DNA of 64,000 nucleotides from Hofstenia miamia (GCA_004352715.1 SCFE01000032.1:2049287-2113286); one strand, 5' to 3'; shown: positions 22,461 to 34,384, counted from the first letter of the stretch. Numbers and translations are program-made. Notes: a model not told the origin generated them from the sequence alone.

Positions 22461-22643
22461 TTTTATTGCTCTTAATTACTTAAGTGGTAAATATTGCCAC
22501 ATATATCTAAGATCAATTTACATTTTGTACTGCAAATATAGCAATTTTACAATCTTGACAATTGTGATCATATAGGAATCCTTTTCAATATTGCACATTT
22601 TATTAAAGTTTGCATAGAATTTATAATGCCTTCACTTGAGCAA

Positions 22644-22680
<37 letters not shown>

Positions 22681-22682
22681 TA
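22461..22682 (+). repeat. Repeat unit A, copy 1, ending in (ATT)n
   Basis: About 180 bp nearly identical to 27848-28031, followed by (ATT)n at about 22645-22681. Here unit A lies after unit B. In the copy at 27.8 kb it lies directly before unit B. Confidence 0.8.
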
Positions 22683-22867
22683 ACAAGTAGTTAAAAGAAA
22701 AACATTTAACACCATGGAACCGGAGTAAAATTAGGGACGTCTACTTGAGGGGGGTTACCCCGAAGGTGTTGCGAAGCTGTAATCGCACTGATATACAGTT
22801 GAGATTGATAATTAGCACGATTTAACAGCCACTATATTACAACCACATTGCAAATCGCAAAAACGAG

Positions 22868-23160
22868 CTATGGTAGGTACTGAGATAAATTTAAAGGAAG
22901 ACTACGACATGGGGAACAGTGGAAAGCCATGATTCTGCTGCATGAGATAAGCTCATTATTTGACTGCACAAAGTAGCACCAGAAGAACGGAACCAAGCGT
23001 TTTTTTTTTAAATTAACAGGATTAAAGAAATCGAGCTCCGGAGGACGAAAATTTACTAAACGAGGAATTCTATACCAGAAATTTGAGGCGCTTAGTTCAT
23101 GCTTTATCCGGGGTAGCTTAAAAATAATCTGAGACTCCGAGCGTGTAGAATAGTTGGGTT
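22868..23160 (-). mobile_element. LINE-E ORF2 C-terminal remnant
   Basis: The minus-strand frame below the gap includes IIFKLPRIKHELSASNFWYR, then IPRLVNFRPPEL and a Lys-rich stretch. This has the layout of the segment after the RT thumb in non-LTR elements ('lP+.+.......F..R.p.LWN.LP'), with the LWN block eroded. It ends at about 22868. Its 5' part is in the gap. It differs from LINE-A, B, C and D ends. Confidence 0.45.
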
Positions 23161-23183
23161 GAAATGAATAATAATAATAATAA

Positions 23184-24183
23184 NNNNNNNNNNNNNNNNN
23201 NNNNNNNNNNNNNNNNNNNNNNNNNNNNNNNNNNNNNNNNNNNNNNNNNNNNNNNNNNNNNNNNNNNNNNNNNNNNNNNNNNNNNNNNNNNNNNNNNNNN
23301 NNNNNNNNNNNNNNNNNNNNNNNNNNNNNNNNNNNNNNNNNNNNNNNNNNNNNNNNNNNNNNNNNNNNNNNNNNNNNNNNNNNNNNNNNNNNNNNNNNNN
23401 NNNNNNNNNNNNNNNNNNNNNNNNNNNNNNNNNNNNNNNNNNNNNNNNNNNNNNNNNNNNNNNNNNNNNNNNNNNNNNNNNNNNNNNNNNNNNNNNNNNN
23501 NNNNNNNNNNNNNNNNNNNNNNNNNNNNNNNNNNNNNNNNNNNNNNNNNNNNNNNNNNNNNNNNNNNNNNNNNNNNNNNNNNNNNNNNNNNNNNNNNNNN
23601 NNNNNNNNNNNNNNNNNNNNNNNNNNNNNNNNNNNNNNNNNNNNNNNNNNNNNNNNNNNNNNNNNNNNNNNNNNNNNNNNNNNNNNNNNNNNNNNNNNNN
23701 NNNNNNNNNNNNNNNNNNNNNNNNNNNNNNNNNNNNNNNNNNNNNNNNNNNNNNNNNNNNNNNNNNNNNNNNNNNNNNNNNNNNNNNNNNNNNNNNNNNN
23801 NNNNNNNNNNNNNNNNNNNNNNNNNNNNNNNNNNNNNNNNNNNNNNNNNNNNNNNNNNNNNNNNNNNNNNNNNNNNNNNNNNNNNNNNNNNNNNNNNNNN
23901 NNNNNNNNNNNNNNNNNNNNNNNNNNNNNNNNNNNNNNNNNNNNNNNNNNNNNNNNNNNNNNNNNNNNNNNNNNNNNNNNNNNNNNNNNNNNNNNNNNNN
24001 NNNNNNNNNNNNNNNNNNNNNNNNNNNNNNNNNNNNNNNNNNNNNNNNNNNNNNNNNNNNNNNNNNNNNNNNNNNNNNNNNNNNNNNNNNNNNNNNNNNN
24101 NNNNNNNNNNNNNNNNNNNNNNNNNNNNNNNNNNNNNNNNNNNNNNNNNNNNNNNNNNNNNNNNNNNNNNNNNNNNNNNNNNN
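23184..24183. other. Assembly gap (1000 N)
   Basis: A default-size N run preceded by an (ATA)n tract. Confidence 0.95.
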
Positions 24184-24657
24184 CATCAGGGACACTGCTC
24201 ATTGGCACAAATGCAGGGTTTAAGAACAGAAAGTCATTAATTTTTAAATAATATGGATTTTCAGTTGTAAATTTTTGCATTACTTGCGAATTTAAAATTG
24301 TAATAAAAAATCTAAATATTGATAGAAGTTTGTTGAAATTTTCCCCGGATATAGATTACGGCTCTATCCAGCACATCTACCACCTTGACAATGTTTGAAA
24401 CAAAAAAACAGTAGTTACAAGGCATATGCATACTTATTAGATATTGATTATGAACTAAGGGATAAATTAAAATTCTTTGGATAATATGATACTTGGAAAC
24501 TAAAGCATTTTACAGAATCACTTTACATCATATATTTTCGAAATGAGAGCAATTTCCGTGAGACGATGAAATGTGGTAATTTCTTATACAACTTGGTAGA
24601 GGTTAATATAATTAGATCAGAATTAAGCCACATGGCTGTATATTAGAAAAAACTATG

Positions 24658-24780
24658 ACAATGTTTGCCATGGATATAATTGAAAGCGGTTTTGATGATA
24701 GTGAATGTTTACTTTATCAAAGATATATTGAGGATATATAGGTCGTTTCGTTTTTTTTATCAAAATCACATTAACATAAA
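24658..24780 (+). pseudogene. Penelope-like RT catalytic block, degenerate
   Basis: The frame reads AMDIIESGFDDSECLLYQRY then IEDI before a stop. In Penelope-like RTs the block before the active site ends in 'RYVDDIF'. Here it is RYIEDI, with Glu at the first catalytic Asp of YxDD (codon at 24730-24732). It is inactive. Confidence 0.45.
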
Positions 24781-25079
24781 ATCAGACAATATCAGATAAT
24801 GTACTTGTCACAAATATTACAGTCCGGCGAGTAAGGCAATTTGTAGTTTATGTAGAAAACCAATATATAAAATCTATTTTTATAAAATCTGCTGTAATCT
24901 GTGCTTGCAGGTTGCCACATTTTACTGGTCATACAATCGTGGATTTTACTGTTGAAGGCATGTATTTTTTAATTGAAACATACAGAAGATGTAACACGAC
25001 AAGAATGGTAATTCATCAAATTTTATCAACTGTGTGGTCAAACGATTGTCCTTCTATTCGCCGCATTCAATAGATTTGA

Positions 25080-25370
25080 AGATGGCACACAGATTAGCTA
25101 TTAACGACCAAGTTGACAATGAAAACCGAATTAAGGAAGAACAGTATACGACGGGTTGAAGAGGCAATTGAAAATGACAACAACCTTTCTCTACGTCAGT
25201 TAGCTGAAATATTAGATTTGTCTGAAAGCATGATACATCGAATTCTTAATTAAGATTTAGGGAAACGTTGGATGATCACTAGATGGGTTCCTTTTTTGCT
25301 AACTGAAGAAAACAAACAAACGAGAATCGCATGCTGTACAGACTCATTGACAGAACATTATGAACATTAA
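25080..25370 (+). pseudogene. Mariner-type transposase N-terminal fragment
   Basis: In one frame with a single internal stop: RRVEEAIENDNNLSLRQLAE, ILDLSESMIHRILN (helix-turn-helix of the paired-like domain), then TRWVPFLLTEENKQTR, the well-known 'RWVPHxLTxEqk' linker of mariner transposases. It is cut after about 85 codons, with no DDE region. It sits between the RT and GIY-YIG parts of the Penelope-like remnant. Confidence 0.7.
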
Positions 25371-25429
25371 TAAATTACTAAATAAAACCGAAAATTGCTA
25401 TTATTTTTACATCAATTAGGACCATTGAT

Positions 25430-25690
25430 ATGTTTCAAAATAAAGATTGTATTCCACCAGCGTTAGCCTCATCAATAGTGTATTTATATAATTGCAATGT
25501 CTGTGGAAAGACATACATCGGTGAGACTGTTCGACATTTTGAACATTGTAATGGACATCTTCAATCTGAAGTATTTACGCATATTCATAACATCAATCCG
25601 GACCAATTTAGAATAATTTTAAGATAAAAAAAATCAAAAATTTTTGAAGCCTTACTAATTAAAGATCATAAACTAGAACAGCACTCGGAG
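25430..25690 (+). pseudogene. GIY-YIG endonuclease fragment (Penelope-like)
   Basis: The frame 25430-25627 has IVYLYNCNVCGKTYIGETVR: a VY-x8-C-x2-C-x2-TYIGET core, the GIY-YIG nuclease of Penelope-like elements (here VYL...TYIG). HFEHC follows and, after a stop, KIFEALLIKDHKLEQHS in another frame, the usual C-terminal 'E..LI...+P.LN' segment. Active copies nick DNA during integration. This copy is broken. Confidence 0.7.
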
Positions 25691-25883
25691 AGCGCAGACC
25701 TCCGTCACGCAGCTTGTTTCCCCCGCATCAGCACCAAACCAACACTACCAAAAATATAGCCTCCTTGGCGGAGGTAAAAATCAATGCTATGAAATAGATA
25801 GAAGACCATAAGATCACTCTATTTGTATTAATATTGTAGTATATTGTAAAATTTGTATTAATTTCCAACCAAATTTATTATTT

Positions 25884-25910
25884 CTGAAGATGACTAAATT
25901 GTAGTCAAAA
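25884..25910 (+). ncRNA. Hammerhead-like motif, degenerate (Penelope tail)
   Basis: CTGAAGA (25884-25890) is followed by stem GACTA ... TAGTC and AAAA where a hammerhead core needs GAAA. The same layout with GAAAC occurs in copy 2. Hammerhead ribozymes are known in Penelope-like terminal repeats. Stems I and III could not be confirmed by eye, and an extra T separates the CTGANGA core from the stem. Confidence 0.35.
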
Positions 25911-25940
25911 ACCTTAAGCAATATGCTCTATTCCAATTAA

Positions 25941-26985
25941 TATATATATATATATATATATNNNNNNNNNNNNNNNNNNNNNNNNNNNNNNNNNNNNNNN
26001 NNNNNNNNNNNNNNNNNNNNNNNNNNNNNNNNNNNNNNNNNNNNNNNNNNNNNNNNNNNNNNNNNNNNNNNNNNNNNNNNNNNNNNNNNNNNNNNNNNNN
26101 NNNNNNNNNNNNNNNNNNNNNNNNNNNNNNNNNNNNNNNNNNNNNNNNNNNNNNNNNNNNNNNNNNNNNNNNNNNNNNNNNNNNNNNNNNNNNNNNNNNN
26201 NNNNNNNNNNNNNNNNNNNNNNNNNNNNNNNNNNNNNNNNNNNNNNNNNNNNNNNNNNNNNNNNNNNNNNNNNNNNNNNNNNNNNNNNNNNNNNNNNNNN
26301 NNNNNNNNNNNNNNNNNNNNNNNNNNNNNNNNNNNNNNNNNNNNNNNNNNNNNNNNNNNNNNNNNNNNNNNNNNNNNNNNNNNNNNNNNNNNNNNNNNNN
26401 NNNNNNNNNNNNNNNNNNNNNNNNNNNNNNNNNNNNNNNNNNNNNNNNNNNNNNNNNNNNNNNNNNNNNNNNNNNNNNNNNNNNNNNNNNNNNNNNNNNN
26501 NNNNNNNNNNNNNNNNNNNNNNNNNNNNNNNNNNNNNNNNNNNNNNNNNNNNNNNNNNNNNNNNNNNNNNNNNNNNNNNNNNNNNNNNNNNNNNNNNNNN
26601 NNNNNNNNNNNNNNNNNNNNNNNNNNNNNNNNNNNNNNNNNNNNNNNNNNNNNNNNNNNNNNNNNNNNNNNNNNNNNNNNNNNNNNNNNNNNNNNNNNNN
26701 NNNNNNNNNNNNNNNNNNNNNNNNNNNNNNNNNNNNNNNNNNNNNNNNNNNNNNNNNNNNNNNNNNNNNNNNNNNNNNNNNNNNNNNNNNNNNNNNNNNN
26801 NNNNNNNNNNNNNNNNNNNNNNNNNNNNNNNNNNNNNNNNNNNNNNNNNNNNNNNNNNNNNNNNNNNNNNNNNNNNNNNNNNNNNNNNNNNNNNNNNNNN
26901 NNNNNNNNNNNNNNNNNNNNNNNNNNNNNNNNNNNNNNNNNNNNNNNNNNNNNNNNNNNNNTTATATATATATATATATATATAT
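25941..26985. other. Gap (1000 N, 25962-26961) inside (TA)n
   Basis: (TA)n stands on both sides of a default-size N run, a typical microsatellite assembly break. Confidence 0.9.
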
Positions 26986-27116
26986 TCTAAAAGCCTATAT
27001 ATTATTGGTATTCTTTTATATTATATATTGCACTGCCGTATATCATATATAAGCTAAAAAAATACAAAATAGAGATGCTACTTATATAATCAAAAGGATT
27101 TAAAGTAAATCCTCAC

Positions 27117-27155
27117 CTTGGGTTTCGAAAGCTGCCGAAACTGGAGAAGAAGTAC
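27117..27155 (-). CDS. 39-nt phase 1-1 microexon (MADF-like gene)
   Basis: Acceptor TTTTTAG, 39 nt, donor GTGAGG. In the frame carried from the upstream microexon it encodes GTSSPVSAAFETQ and leaves one G, so it is phase 1 on both sides. It is short, Ser/Thr/Pro-rich and frame-neutral, as in skippable cassettes. Its assignment to the same gene rests on strand and phase only. The next exon may lie in the gap below 26962. Confidence 0.5.
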
Positions 27156-27664
27156 CTAAAAACATGTGATACGCAACAATAACTATAAGATAACACTTTC
27201 AATAATGTCTAAGTTTTGCCTTAAATCTTTGAATAGAAAACATATGATATTAAACTAAACTACTTAACTCTAAACTACTCAGACGTTTTTTTTATTTGTG
27301 GCGTTTTCAACAATAATTTTTTAAAAGCTTATAACACACTAATAATAAAAAATACCACTGGCGTGACAGCTTCTGAGTTTGCCCACGGCATCTGAATAGG
27401 ACTTCAACCGTCTATTTACAGAAACAAATTATCTAAGCCTAGTTGATGCAGTCAAGGGAATTCGACTTCTATATCATCTGAACAGGAAAATTCGAAAGTT
27501 TTCTGCAAAATTGCTATTCAAAAAATTTAGCAAACCTGACATATGCATTAATAACTGTGTGCATACTTTAACAGTATATGCATTCAAAATAGGTCAAGGG
27601 TTGAAAACTTTCAGTGCAAAGACACATGAAAGAAAAATATAAAATAACTAAACATCTAATTTAC

Positions 27665-27706
27665 CTTGTAAACTAACAGTTTCTTTAGCTGCACTCCCGC
27701 TGTTGT
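27665..27706 (-). CDS. 42-nt phase 1-1 microexon (MADF-like gene)
   Basis: Acceptor ATGTTTAG, 42 nt, donor GTAAAT. With the single A left by the exon ending at 29758 it reads NNSGSAAKETVSLQ and leaves one G. It is phase-matched at both ends with its neighbours. The intron before it holds the A/B repeat at 27.8-28.5 kb. Confidence 0.5.
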
Positions 27707-27847
27707 CTAAACATGAATGAAAAAAATACATATTTAAATAAGAAATATAATTTAAATCAATTAAGCTTTGTATGATAATGGAGTCATATGTAACCCCAAA
27801 CCAATTTTAATAATTATTTTTTTAAATCCTGCTCAAACTCAACCCCA

Positions 27848-28505
27848 TTTTATTACTCTTAATTACTTAAGTGGTAAATATTGCCACATATATCTAAGAT
27901 CAAATTACATTTTGTACTGCAAATATAGCAATTTTACAATCTTGACAATTGTGATCATATAAGAATCCATTTCAATATTGCACATTTTATTAAAGTTTGC
28001 ATAGAATTTATAATGCCATAATTTGAGCAATATTATTATTAGTATTATTATATGGCAGACTATATTGTATTGTTTTGACATTGATTTTGGCTGGCGTTCT
28101 ACAGAACGGTTTTCTTGCGCTCTTCGGACGCGATAATCAACAAGTTGTTTGGCAGAAATACGTTCCAAAATTATTAATTTTAAACTTTCTGACCATAAAA
28201 GGCAACACGGTTCAGCAATGGTTAATGTTAAAGTGAAGGAATACATATCTAAGCTTCAATCAACTATAAGCATCCAATACTACACTAAGATATCTAACTT
28301 AGAGCAACAACCAAGTCCATCCATGGAATAGTGGAACGAAATAAAAAAAGCAATTGAGAACTACATATGTGGACCAGGGGCCACCTGATGTAAAATATTA
28401 ATAAAAGATTTTTAAATACAACATAAATTTCATGTTCATTTCATATTTTGCAATGTGAAATCAAGATATCTATAGCTATACAACATGTACATTTTCCTTT
28501 TCTAC
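27848..28505 (+). repeat. Repeat units A then B, copy 2
   Basis: Unit A (27848-28031) runs straight into unit B (28032-28505) through an ATT/AGT tract. Near-identical partners lie at 22461-22682 (A) and 21887-22370 (B), in the reverse order. The element sits inside an intron of the MADF-like gene. A 60-codon plus frame at 28149-28331 looks coding-like, but I cannot assign it. Confidence 0.8.
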
Positions 28506-29757
28506 ATGTCCAATTCAGTGGGCCATATTTTTACTATTACATGTATGTCATTGATATCAAGAAATTATGTGACATTTTTCGTCTAGTACGTGTATATTCT
28601 ACCAAAAAAATTAATAGTAATAACCACAATTCGATTTTAATCGTTTTTACAAAAAATAGTTTATGCGCCTAACATTTTATCATGATGAAACTCCACATGC
28701 AATTTTTCAAAATTACAGCTGAAGATTAGATTCACCATGTTCATCATATCTTCATTTAAATCACAGCATTACACGAAATTTAATTTAAGATTTGTTAGCC
28801 CTCTAGTGGATGCATTATGTCGTATAGGTGCAAAATTATTTTGAAATTAAATCTGACTAGTTTACCTTGATTTCTGATTGAAATCAAAGATAGCATGACT
28901 CATTACGAAAGCACGCTAACTATTAGAGTTCAATGACTTATATTGTATATGTTTTATTCAGAAACATTAATGATGAAAGCCTATCATTTCCATATTATTG
29001 GTTATTAATATTAGTACTGGTATTTTAAAAAATTCGGACACAAATTCCACTCTGAATTTTGAAATTTAGCAATAACAAATATTTAGTTTAAAAAAAATTT
29101 ACTATAATTATAAAATACCGAATGGCACAAGTGATCCAGTAGAAGATGACAATGGTCCAGTTATTATCAGTCAATCACTCAATTGCAACCTCCTGTTTAA
29201 TATGTGTTCATTTATTAAAGTTTAAGCTAAAGGCTTTGTCAGGTAAAGCAAATTCTTGTTGTGGGAACTTCAAACTGCGCGGCTCGAGGCTGATACACGT
29301 TGCATGTTTTAAATTTATGATGGCCTCAGTAACATGCTGCCGTTGTTATTGCATTTGAGCATCAATTAAAATTCAATCAATAGAATTTTTTAAAAATCAA
29401 TATGAACAGATTTTAAACATTAGAAATTATCAATGTAATTTATGACTGATCCTTTTCTGTCCTGAACCTGATGTACGATGTCTCAAGCCTTACTCGAGGC
29501 TTAGAATGAGCTGATTAATCCTGATTGGCCTGATATAAATATTCTGACCTGACTCGTGGACTACGCGATTAATATGTATCATATGTATAATCGCGTAATC
29601 CCCGCCTGACTCAATTTAATGGACGAAAAAAAATTTGCAAAGGGCATATTTCAAAATCTAACACTAATATTGCTTTTTTAATATATCAATAAATCTAACA
29701 ATTGCATTAACGACTTTCTTGTTATTTTTTAAATTTTGGAGAAGGAGAGTTATTTAC
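28506..29757. other. Intron or intergenic sequence, small palindrome
   Basis: No gene seen. It includes a palindrome with perfect 10-bp arms TACGCGATTA / TAATCGCGTA at 29562-29597 and a short hairpin AAGCCT...AGGCTT near 29490. Confidence 0.5.
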
Positions 29758-29966
29758 TTGATATAGAAGGCACATTAGTTCCTTGAATTGTAATGAGATC
29801 ATGAGTCCCAGATGCTTGCTGTAAAAATGGTTGTGCATTTGAAGGGTTTTCCGAAACAGCATGCATTTTGTCAACGCAAGTCCAACCTGGTGTCTTTCCA
29901 CCCGTTTTCTTCATTAAGAAGACGTTTGCGATAAGTTCCTACCAAACTTTTCCATTCGTTTTCGAT
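29758..29966 (-). CDS. MADF/Myb-SANT-like DNA-binding exon, one frameshift
   Basis: Acceptor GTTTAG, about 209 nt, donor GTAAAT. The first frame gives IENEWKSLVGTYRKRL, the 'W+.LR.tYr+' helix of MADF domains. A one-base shift then gives MKKTGGKTPGWTCVDKMHAV, the 'kS.W.y...M.fl' part, followed by a Gln/Ser-rich linker ending PSIS. The two parts together are the C-terminal half of a MADF or Myb/SANT-like DNA-binding domain. The shift could be a sequencing error or a real lesion. Upstream exons for helix 1 were not found. Two phase-matched microexons follow. Confidence 0.55.
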
Positions 29967-31303
29967 CTAAACATAGTAAGAAAACATGTTGTTTTTCGGA
30001 TTTTTGAAATTTTAAAGATAATATAAAAGAACAAAATGCAAAAATTTTGAAATATCATAAACTTGTTCTTAGTGCGCGAATATAAATATTGAAAATAAGT
30101 AAGAAAATATGAGTTCGGGTTTATTCGATTTAGTTTTTTAATCTTTTTAACTAGAAGGTTAACTTCTATTTTCAGTAGAACAATTGGTTTTCACCGGAAC
30201 TTTTACTACTGTCACCTTAACTATAAATTTAAATATTCAGGCTTAAATGTTTAAAGTTAATCATAAACTAATTTACTAAGTTTGATTAATAAAACTAGTA
30301 TTTAAATTCTGCAAAGCATAAAGAAACTAATCACAAGGGGGAGGAAATGTTTAACGCATTTCTCACAAAGCTTAAACCAGCATAACCAACTTTGTACTGT
30401 CTTCCTCTGTGATCGCACAACCACTAGATCACTATGTCTGCACTTCTGCGTCTGTCTGTTATCCTTTCTATCTTTCGTTCCTCTGCTGTGATTGCACAGC
30501 CACTCGATCACTCAATCTGTTCATTTCTCTTCTGTTCCTGAGATTCACTCTTTTGTTTTTTTGGTGCCCTCTACTCCTGCAAACGTGTCCATCAACTTTC
30601 TAGGACAGATTGGACTTTCTTCGGCATGTGATCCATATTCCGTCATCTCTAATTTAATCGTCGTTTTTATCTCTGCTCTAACAACACTTGAAAATGTTTG
30701 GCCACTTATACCAACACTTGATTACTAACAATGACGCCTTATAAACTTTGCAAACACATTCTTGATAATGCAAACTGGTTAATTACGCTAGATTATCAAG
30801 CACTTTAATAACAATTCCTTAATATTGCACTAAAATATAAAATATGCATAAATAATTTCCCCATGTATATATAAACATATAATACATTTCTAATATGCCA
30901 AACCATGGCCAAGAAAACCCAAAATTTAGGAAACTTTTTTGGCAACGATAATAAAAGTGGGAATAAAGAATACAGATTGGCAGGGACTTAAATACGCGGG
31001 CAGGGTTTACTCCAGGCCTTAGCTTCCTAGGCCGCGCCAAAGTCCGACCTAAATCAAAATAATACTTTTATATTAAATCCTAGTGGTAAAAAACAATTTG
31101 TAAATTTGTGCTTAGCAAAATATGCTACTATAATACAATTAATCCATATTTGAGATCTATAGATTTTTTAGACAATAATAACAAAAGAGGCAGTCAAAGC
31201 TGTTGATATTTTGCAGCAAGGTATCAATCGATTTTTAATAATGTGTTTGTATCAAAAACGGGGTTGTTGAAATTATTGGGGTCGCTTTTGAATTATATAA
31301 AAT
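29967..31303. other. Intergenic or intronic, no recognised gene
   Basis: AT-rich. A C/T-rich stretch at 30385-30720 contains an internal near-repeat (TGTGATCGCACAACCACTAG and, about 75 bp later, TGTGATTGCACAGCCACTCG). Open frames there have no domain. Confidence 0.5.
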
Positions 31304-31311
31304 GTCTTAGT

Positions 31312-32062
31312 CAGCGTTGGAATCGGTTCGGGAGAACCGACGGTACGGTTTCGGTAAGGCCAAATATTCCGGGAAAGTAAAACTCGTTTGAAAACAATTT
31401 TGTCTTGTTGTGAGTGGCTTGTGTTTTGTACTGATGTTTTTAAAGTTTATAAATTTTCATTCGTTTCAAATTTTGCTAAAAAATTTTATAATCGATTTTG
31501 CTGTTGACGTTACAAATACTTTATATATTTTTAGCAGAAGAATTCAATTTTTTTCCTAGATTTATTGAAATGGTTGATGCAGCTAATGTATGTGAGAGAA
31601 TTTCTCGAATCATATTTTTATGAATTACAACAAACCAAGGTTTTGCTGGTATTTTATCATATACACGTGGTGATGTTTTGGGATAATTGTTTTAAAGAAT
31701 TCATATCTGTCTCAACCGGTTTCACGTTGATTTAGTTTTTAACATTTAAAGAATTGTTATTGTTCGTGTTAATAAAAATAGTGAAACAATGAGTTCCTTT
31801 GGCATTATTTTTAATATTCATTAGATTTTCTTTCCTATCAGGAAACAACCAAAGAGTGGGATTTAATATTATAAGCAGAGCATTAAAAGTCTAACAGGAG
31901 AACAATACACTATCATTCGTTTGAAATTTCGAAGGCATTTCGGGTAGGATTCGGGCGAGATGCTGTGCATTTTGGGAAATTTCTTGTACATTCGGTTTTG
32001 GGTACGTGTTTAAAAAATCGGATCGGTTTCGTTTCCAAATTCTGTAATCGGTTCCAACTATA
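31312..32062. mobile_element. Non-autonomous hAT-like element (751 bp)
   Basis: The left end CAGCGTTGGAATCGGTT and the inverted right end TATAGTTGGAACCGATT match at about 12 of 17 bases. They are flanked by near-identical 8-mers GTCTTAGT (31304-31311) and GTCTGAGT (32063-32070), an 8-bp target duplication as in hAT elements. The interior has many CGGTT/GGTTTCGG words near both ends and no transposase. Confidence 0.6.
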
Positions 32063-32134
32063 GTCTGAGTAACTTAATGCTCAATTAATCCTATCTAATG
32101 TTCAAATTTGTACAATATTATTGACATTATTAAC

Positions 32135-32138
<4 letters not shown>

Positions 32139-32170
<32 letters not shown>
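32139..32170. repeat. (TA)n microsatellite
   Basis: About 16 TA units. Confidence 0.95.
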
Positions 32171-32173
<3 letters not shown>

Positions 32174-33580
32174 GAAATAGTTTTCAGTGAAATTTGCGCT
32201 TTTCTATCATTTCCATCAGACTATAAATTGATTAAGAAGGCAATTATTTCTGATTTAATTTAACTAATTTCGTTATTGGCTAAAATCCAAAAAATTATTA
32301 ACAAACTATGGAAGATCTCTTCATATTTAAAAAAACTTCAATAACCTCACTGAAAGACTAATGTGCATAAAAAGGATTTAAATTTACAAATTATCACTCT
32401 GTTTCACAGCAACATTCATTTCGTAATATAGTTGGACGACATGGTTTTTTTCAGAATAGAATATTTAGCATTTAAAAATTGTATATAAAATTTAGAGAAG
32501 AACTGTTCAGTTTTAAAGAGCAGTAAGCCTATTTTGAACTTGATTAGTCCAAGAATGAGCAATTCAGTTTTTTATTTTGAATAATAATGTAATAACAGTC
32601 AGTAATTTTATGAATCTAGCCCAGACCGCCTAGAAAATGTGAAGAGGCTACAGAGCGCCAAAACCAAATATTTTAGGAAAACAAGTAATTTTCTTCAAGA
32701 ACTACAAATGTTAATAGCCTAAAAAAATTTATTTAATGTTATAAGTTTTTATAATAAAATGAAGCAGTGATAATGTGAATAAGTAATCAAAATCAAGCCA
32801 ACTTATATATTCTATTACAATCATGCTAGATGACTTTAAATAGTTTTCGCATCTATTAAGATAGGTAGTAAATGCAATTCACAGCGCCATCGTTTGAAAT
32901 AATTTGGATAATTTGAAACTCAAATTTCGTCTAATGGTGAAAATTTAGGCATAATTCAATTTATTAACGGGCCCAGCATCGAGAGACCCTTGCTCTTTGT
33001 TGATTGGCTATTAAGCGAATGCATAGCAAATTTAGATAGCATTATTAAATCTAGCTCCGTCGTTTCTAGATACATATTATGCTTGATACGTCCGTAAAAA
33101 GTATAACAAGAACTTGCGGATTGCATGGCGAAATATTTGTTCAAACATCTTCGGTAATTTTATAGTAAGGTTAGCCAAAGAACATTCTCAGTTGGGAAAA
33201 TTTTCAAGTGATTTTGTAGAAAAAATGGTTGATTCTCATTCCAAATTGACAGAATATCTTTATTCATGTTTAAGCAAGACATATATATATATATCAAAAT
33301 TGGTTAGCGACATCTTAATAATTCTTGAAAAGCATCAATGAAAAAATTGGTATAGATAAGAGCCATTTTGCAACCATTCGAATATAGGGAAATTGCGTGT
33401 TTTCCTGAAGGAATATGGCTGGATTTTTCTGTTACTCCTAGTTGTCTAAGCTCTTGAAACTACTGGACAATACCTTGTTCTGTGCCGCATTTGAAATTCT
33501 TTGAAGGGGATTGCTCAATTAGTTATTAAAATAGCGTTTCCTTTGGGTGATCATTTCAAACTCAGTCTTCAACTATTTCA

Positions 33581-33823
33581 ATGGTTTCTCCAATTGTGCG
33601 CTCTTCAATGCTATTGTTAGATATNAATCTCTGTGACCGCTACATATTCCGAGAATTGAAGAGGCACGTCAGAAAGATTACTTTTCGATCCTCCGATGAA
33701 ATCGTAAATGAAACGATGCAGTGGTTTAGACAGATAGAAGAAAACTGTTTCTCACGTGAGATGCAACATTTAGTTGAACATTGCAAAAGGGTGATAAATG
33801 CAGGTGGTGATTACATTGTGTAA
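33581..33823 (+). pseudogene. Mariner-type transposase C-terminal fragment
   Basis: After a single N at 33625 the frame reads LCDRYIFRELKRHVRKITFR, then a helix and VEHCKRVINAGGDYIV with a stop. This is the end of mariner transposases ('DYxLFxxLK..L', then 'RW..CI...GdYv'). It is followed by about 70 bp ending in CAGACACACC, perhaps the terminal repeat. The DDE core is missing. Confidence 0.6.
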
Positions 33824-34138
33824 AAATAATGTCTTTTTTTGGAATCTCGTTTCAATTTTAAAATGAGGTATAAATTCTTAAAACTTTTCAGACACACCAT
33901 ATAGTTTTCGCATCTATTAAGATAGGTAGTAAATGCAATTCACAGCGCCATCTTTTGAAATAATTTGGCGTAATTTGAAACTCAAATTTCGTCTAATGGT
34001 GAAAATTTAGGCATAATTCTGGAGAAATAATAAGCAAAATTATGGCGTCGAGGAATTTGTAAAATCTTTGGTCAGCAGTAAATGTCTATATGTATTCAAG
34101 AATGAATGCAATAAATCAGGGGTAGAGGTGCGCAATGA

Positions 34139-34384
34139 ATGATTGTCAAAACAATCTTTAACAAAATTCATTTTATTAACGGGCCCAGCATCGAGAGGCC
34201 CTTGCTCTTTGTTGATTGGCTATTAAGCGAATGCGTAGCAAATCTAGATAGCATTATTAAATATACTTATGATAGCTGTAACAAGCTATACATTGGTGAA
34301 ACTAAACGACATTTTGGATTCGCATTAAGGAACATCTTAACGGGCAGCTTGAAACAGAAATATTCAATCACCATCATGAATTAA
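34139..34384 (+). pseudogene. GIY-YIG endonuclease fragment (Penelope-like, copy 2b)
   Basis: The frame includes SIIKYTYDSCNKLYIGETKR then HF. It has the 'Y-x2-C-x3-LYIGET-x-RH' GIY-YIG core seen in copy 1, with the first Cys lost. Downstream in other frames are NHHELMKENFEIAMKI and KICEALLIYN, the C-terminal part. It is degenerate. Confidence 0.65.

Larger units (their letters stand above)
24640..25960 (+). mobile_element. Penelope-like element, copy 1, with mariner insert
   Basis: A remnant in plus orientation: an RT fragment (24660-24740), an inserted mariner piece (about 25080-25370), a GIY-YIG endonuclease fragment (25430-25690), then a tail with a hammerhead-like hairpin (25884-25910) that ends in (TA)n and a gap. 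The tail aligns to that of copy 2 (34541-34620), both containing TGTAGTATATTGTAAA. The RT + GIY-YIG order is that of Penelope-like elements. Confidence 0.65.

Noticed and set aside
29562-29597. 10-bp-arm palindrome with CGCG as a possible regulatory site
   Set aside because: Short arms can arise by chance in AT-rich DNA and no second copy or nearby promoter was seen.
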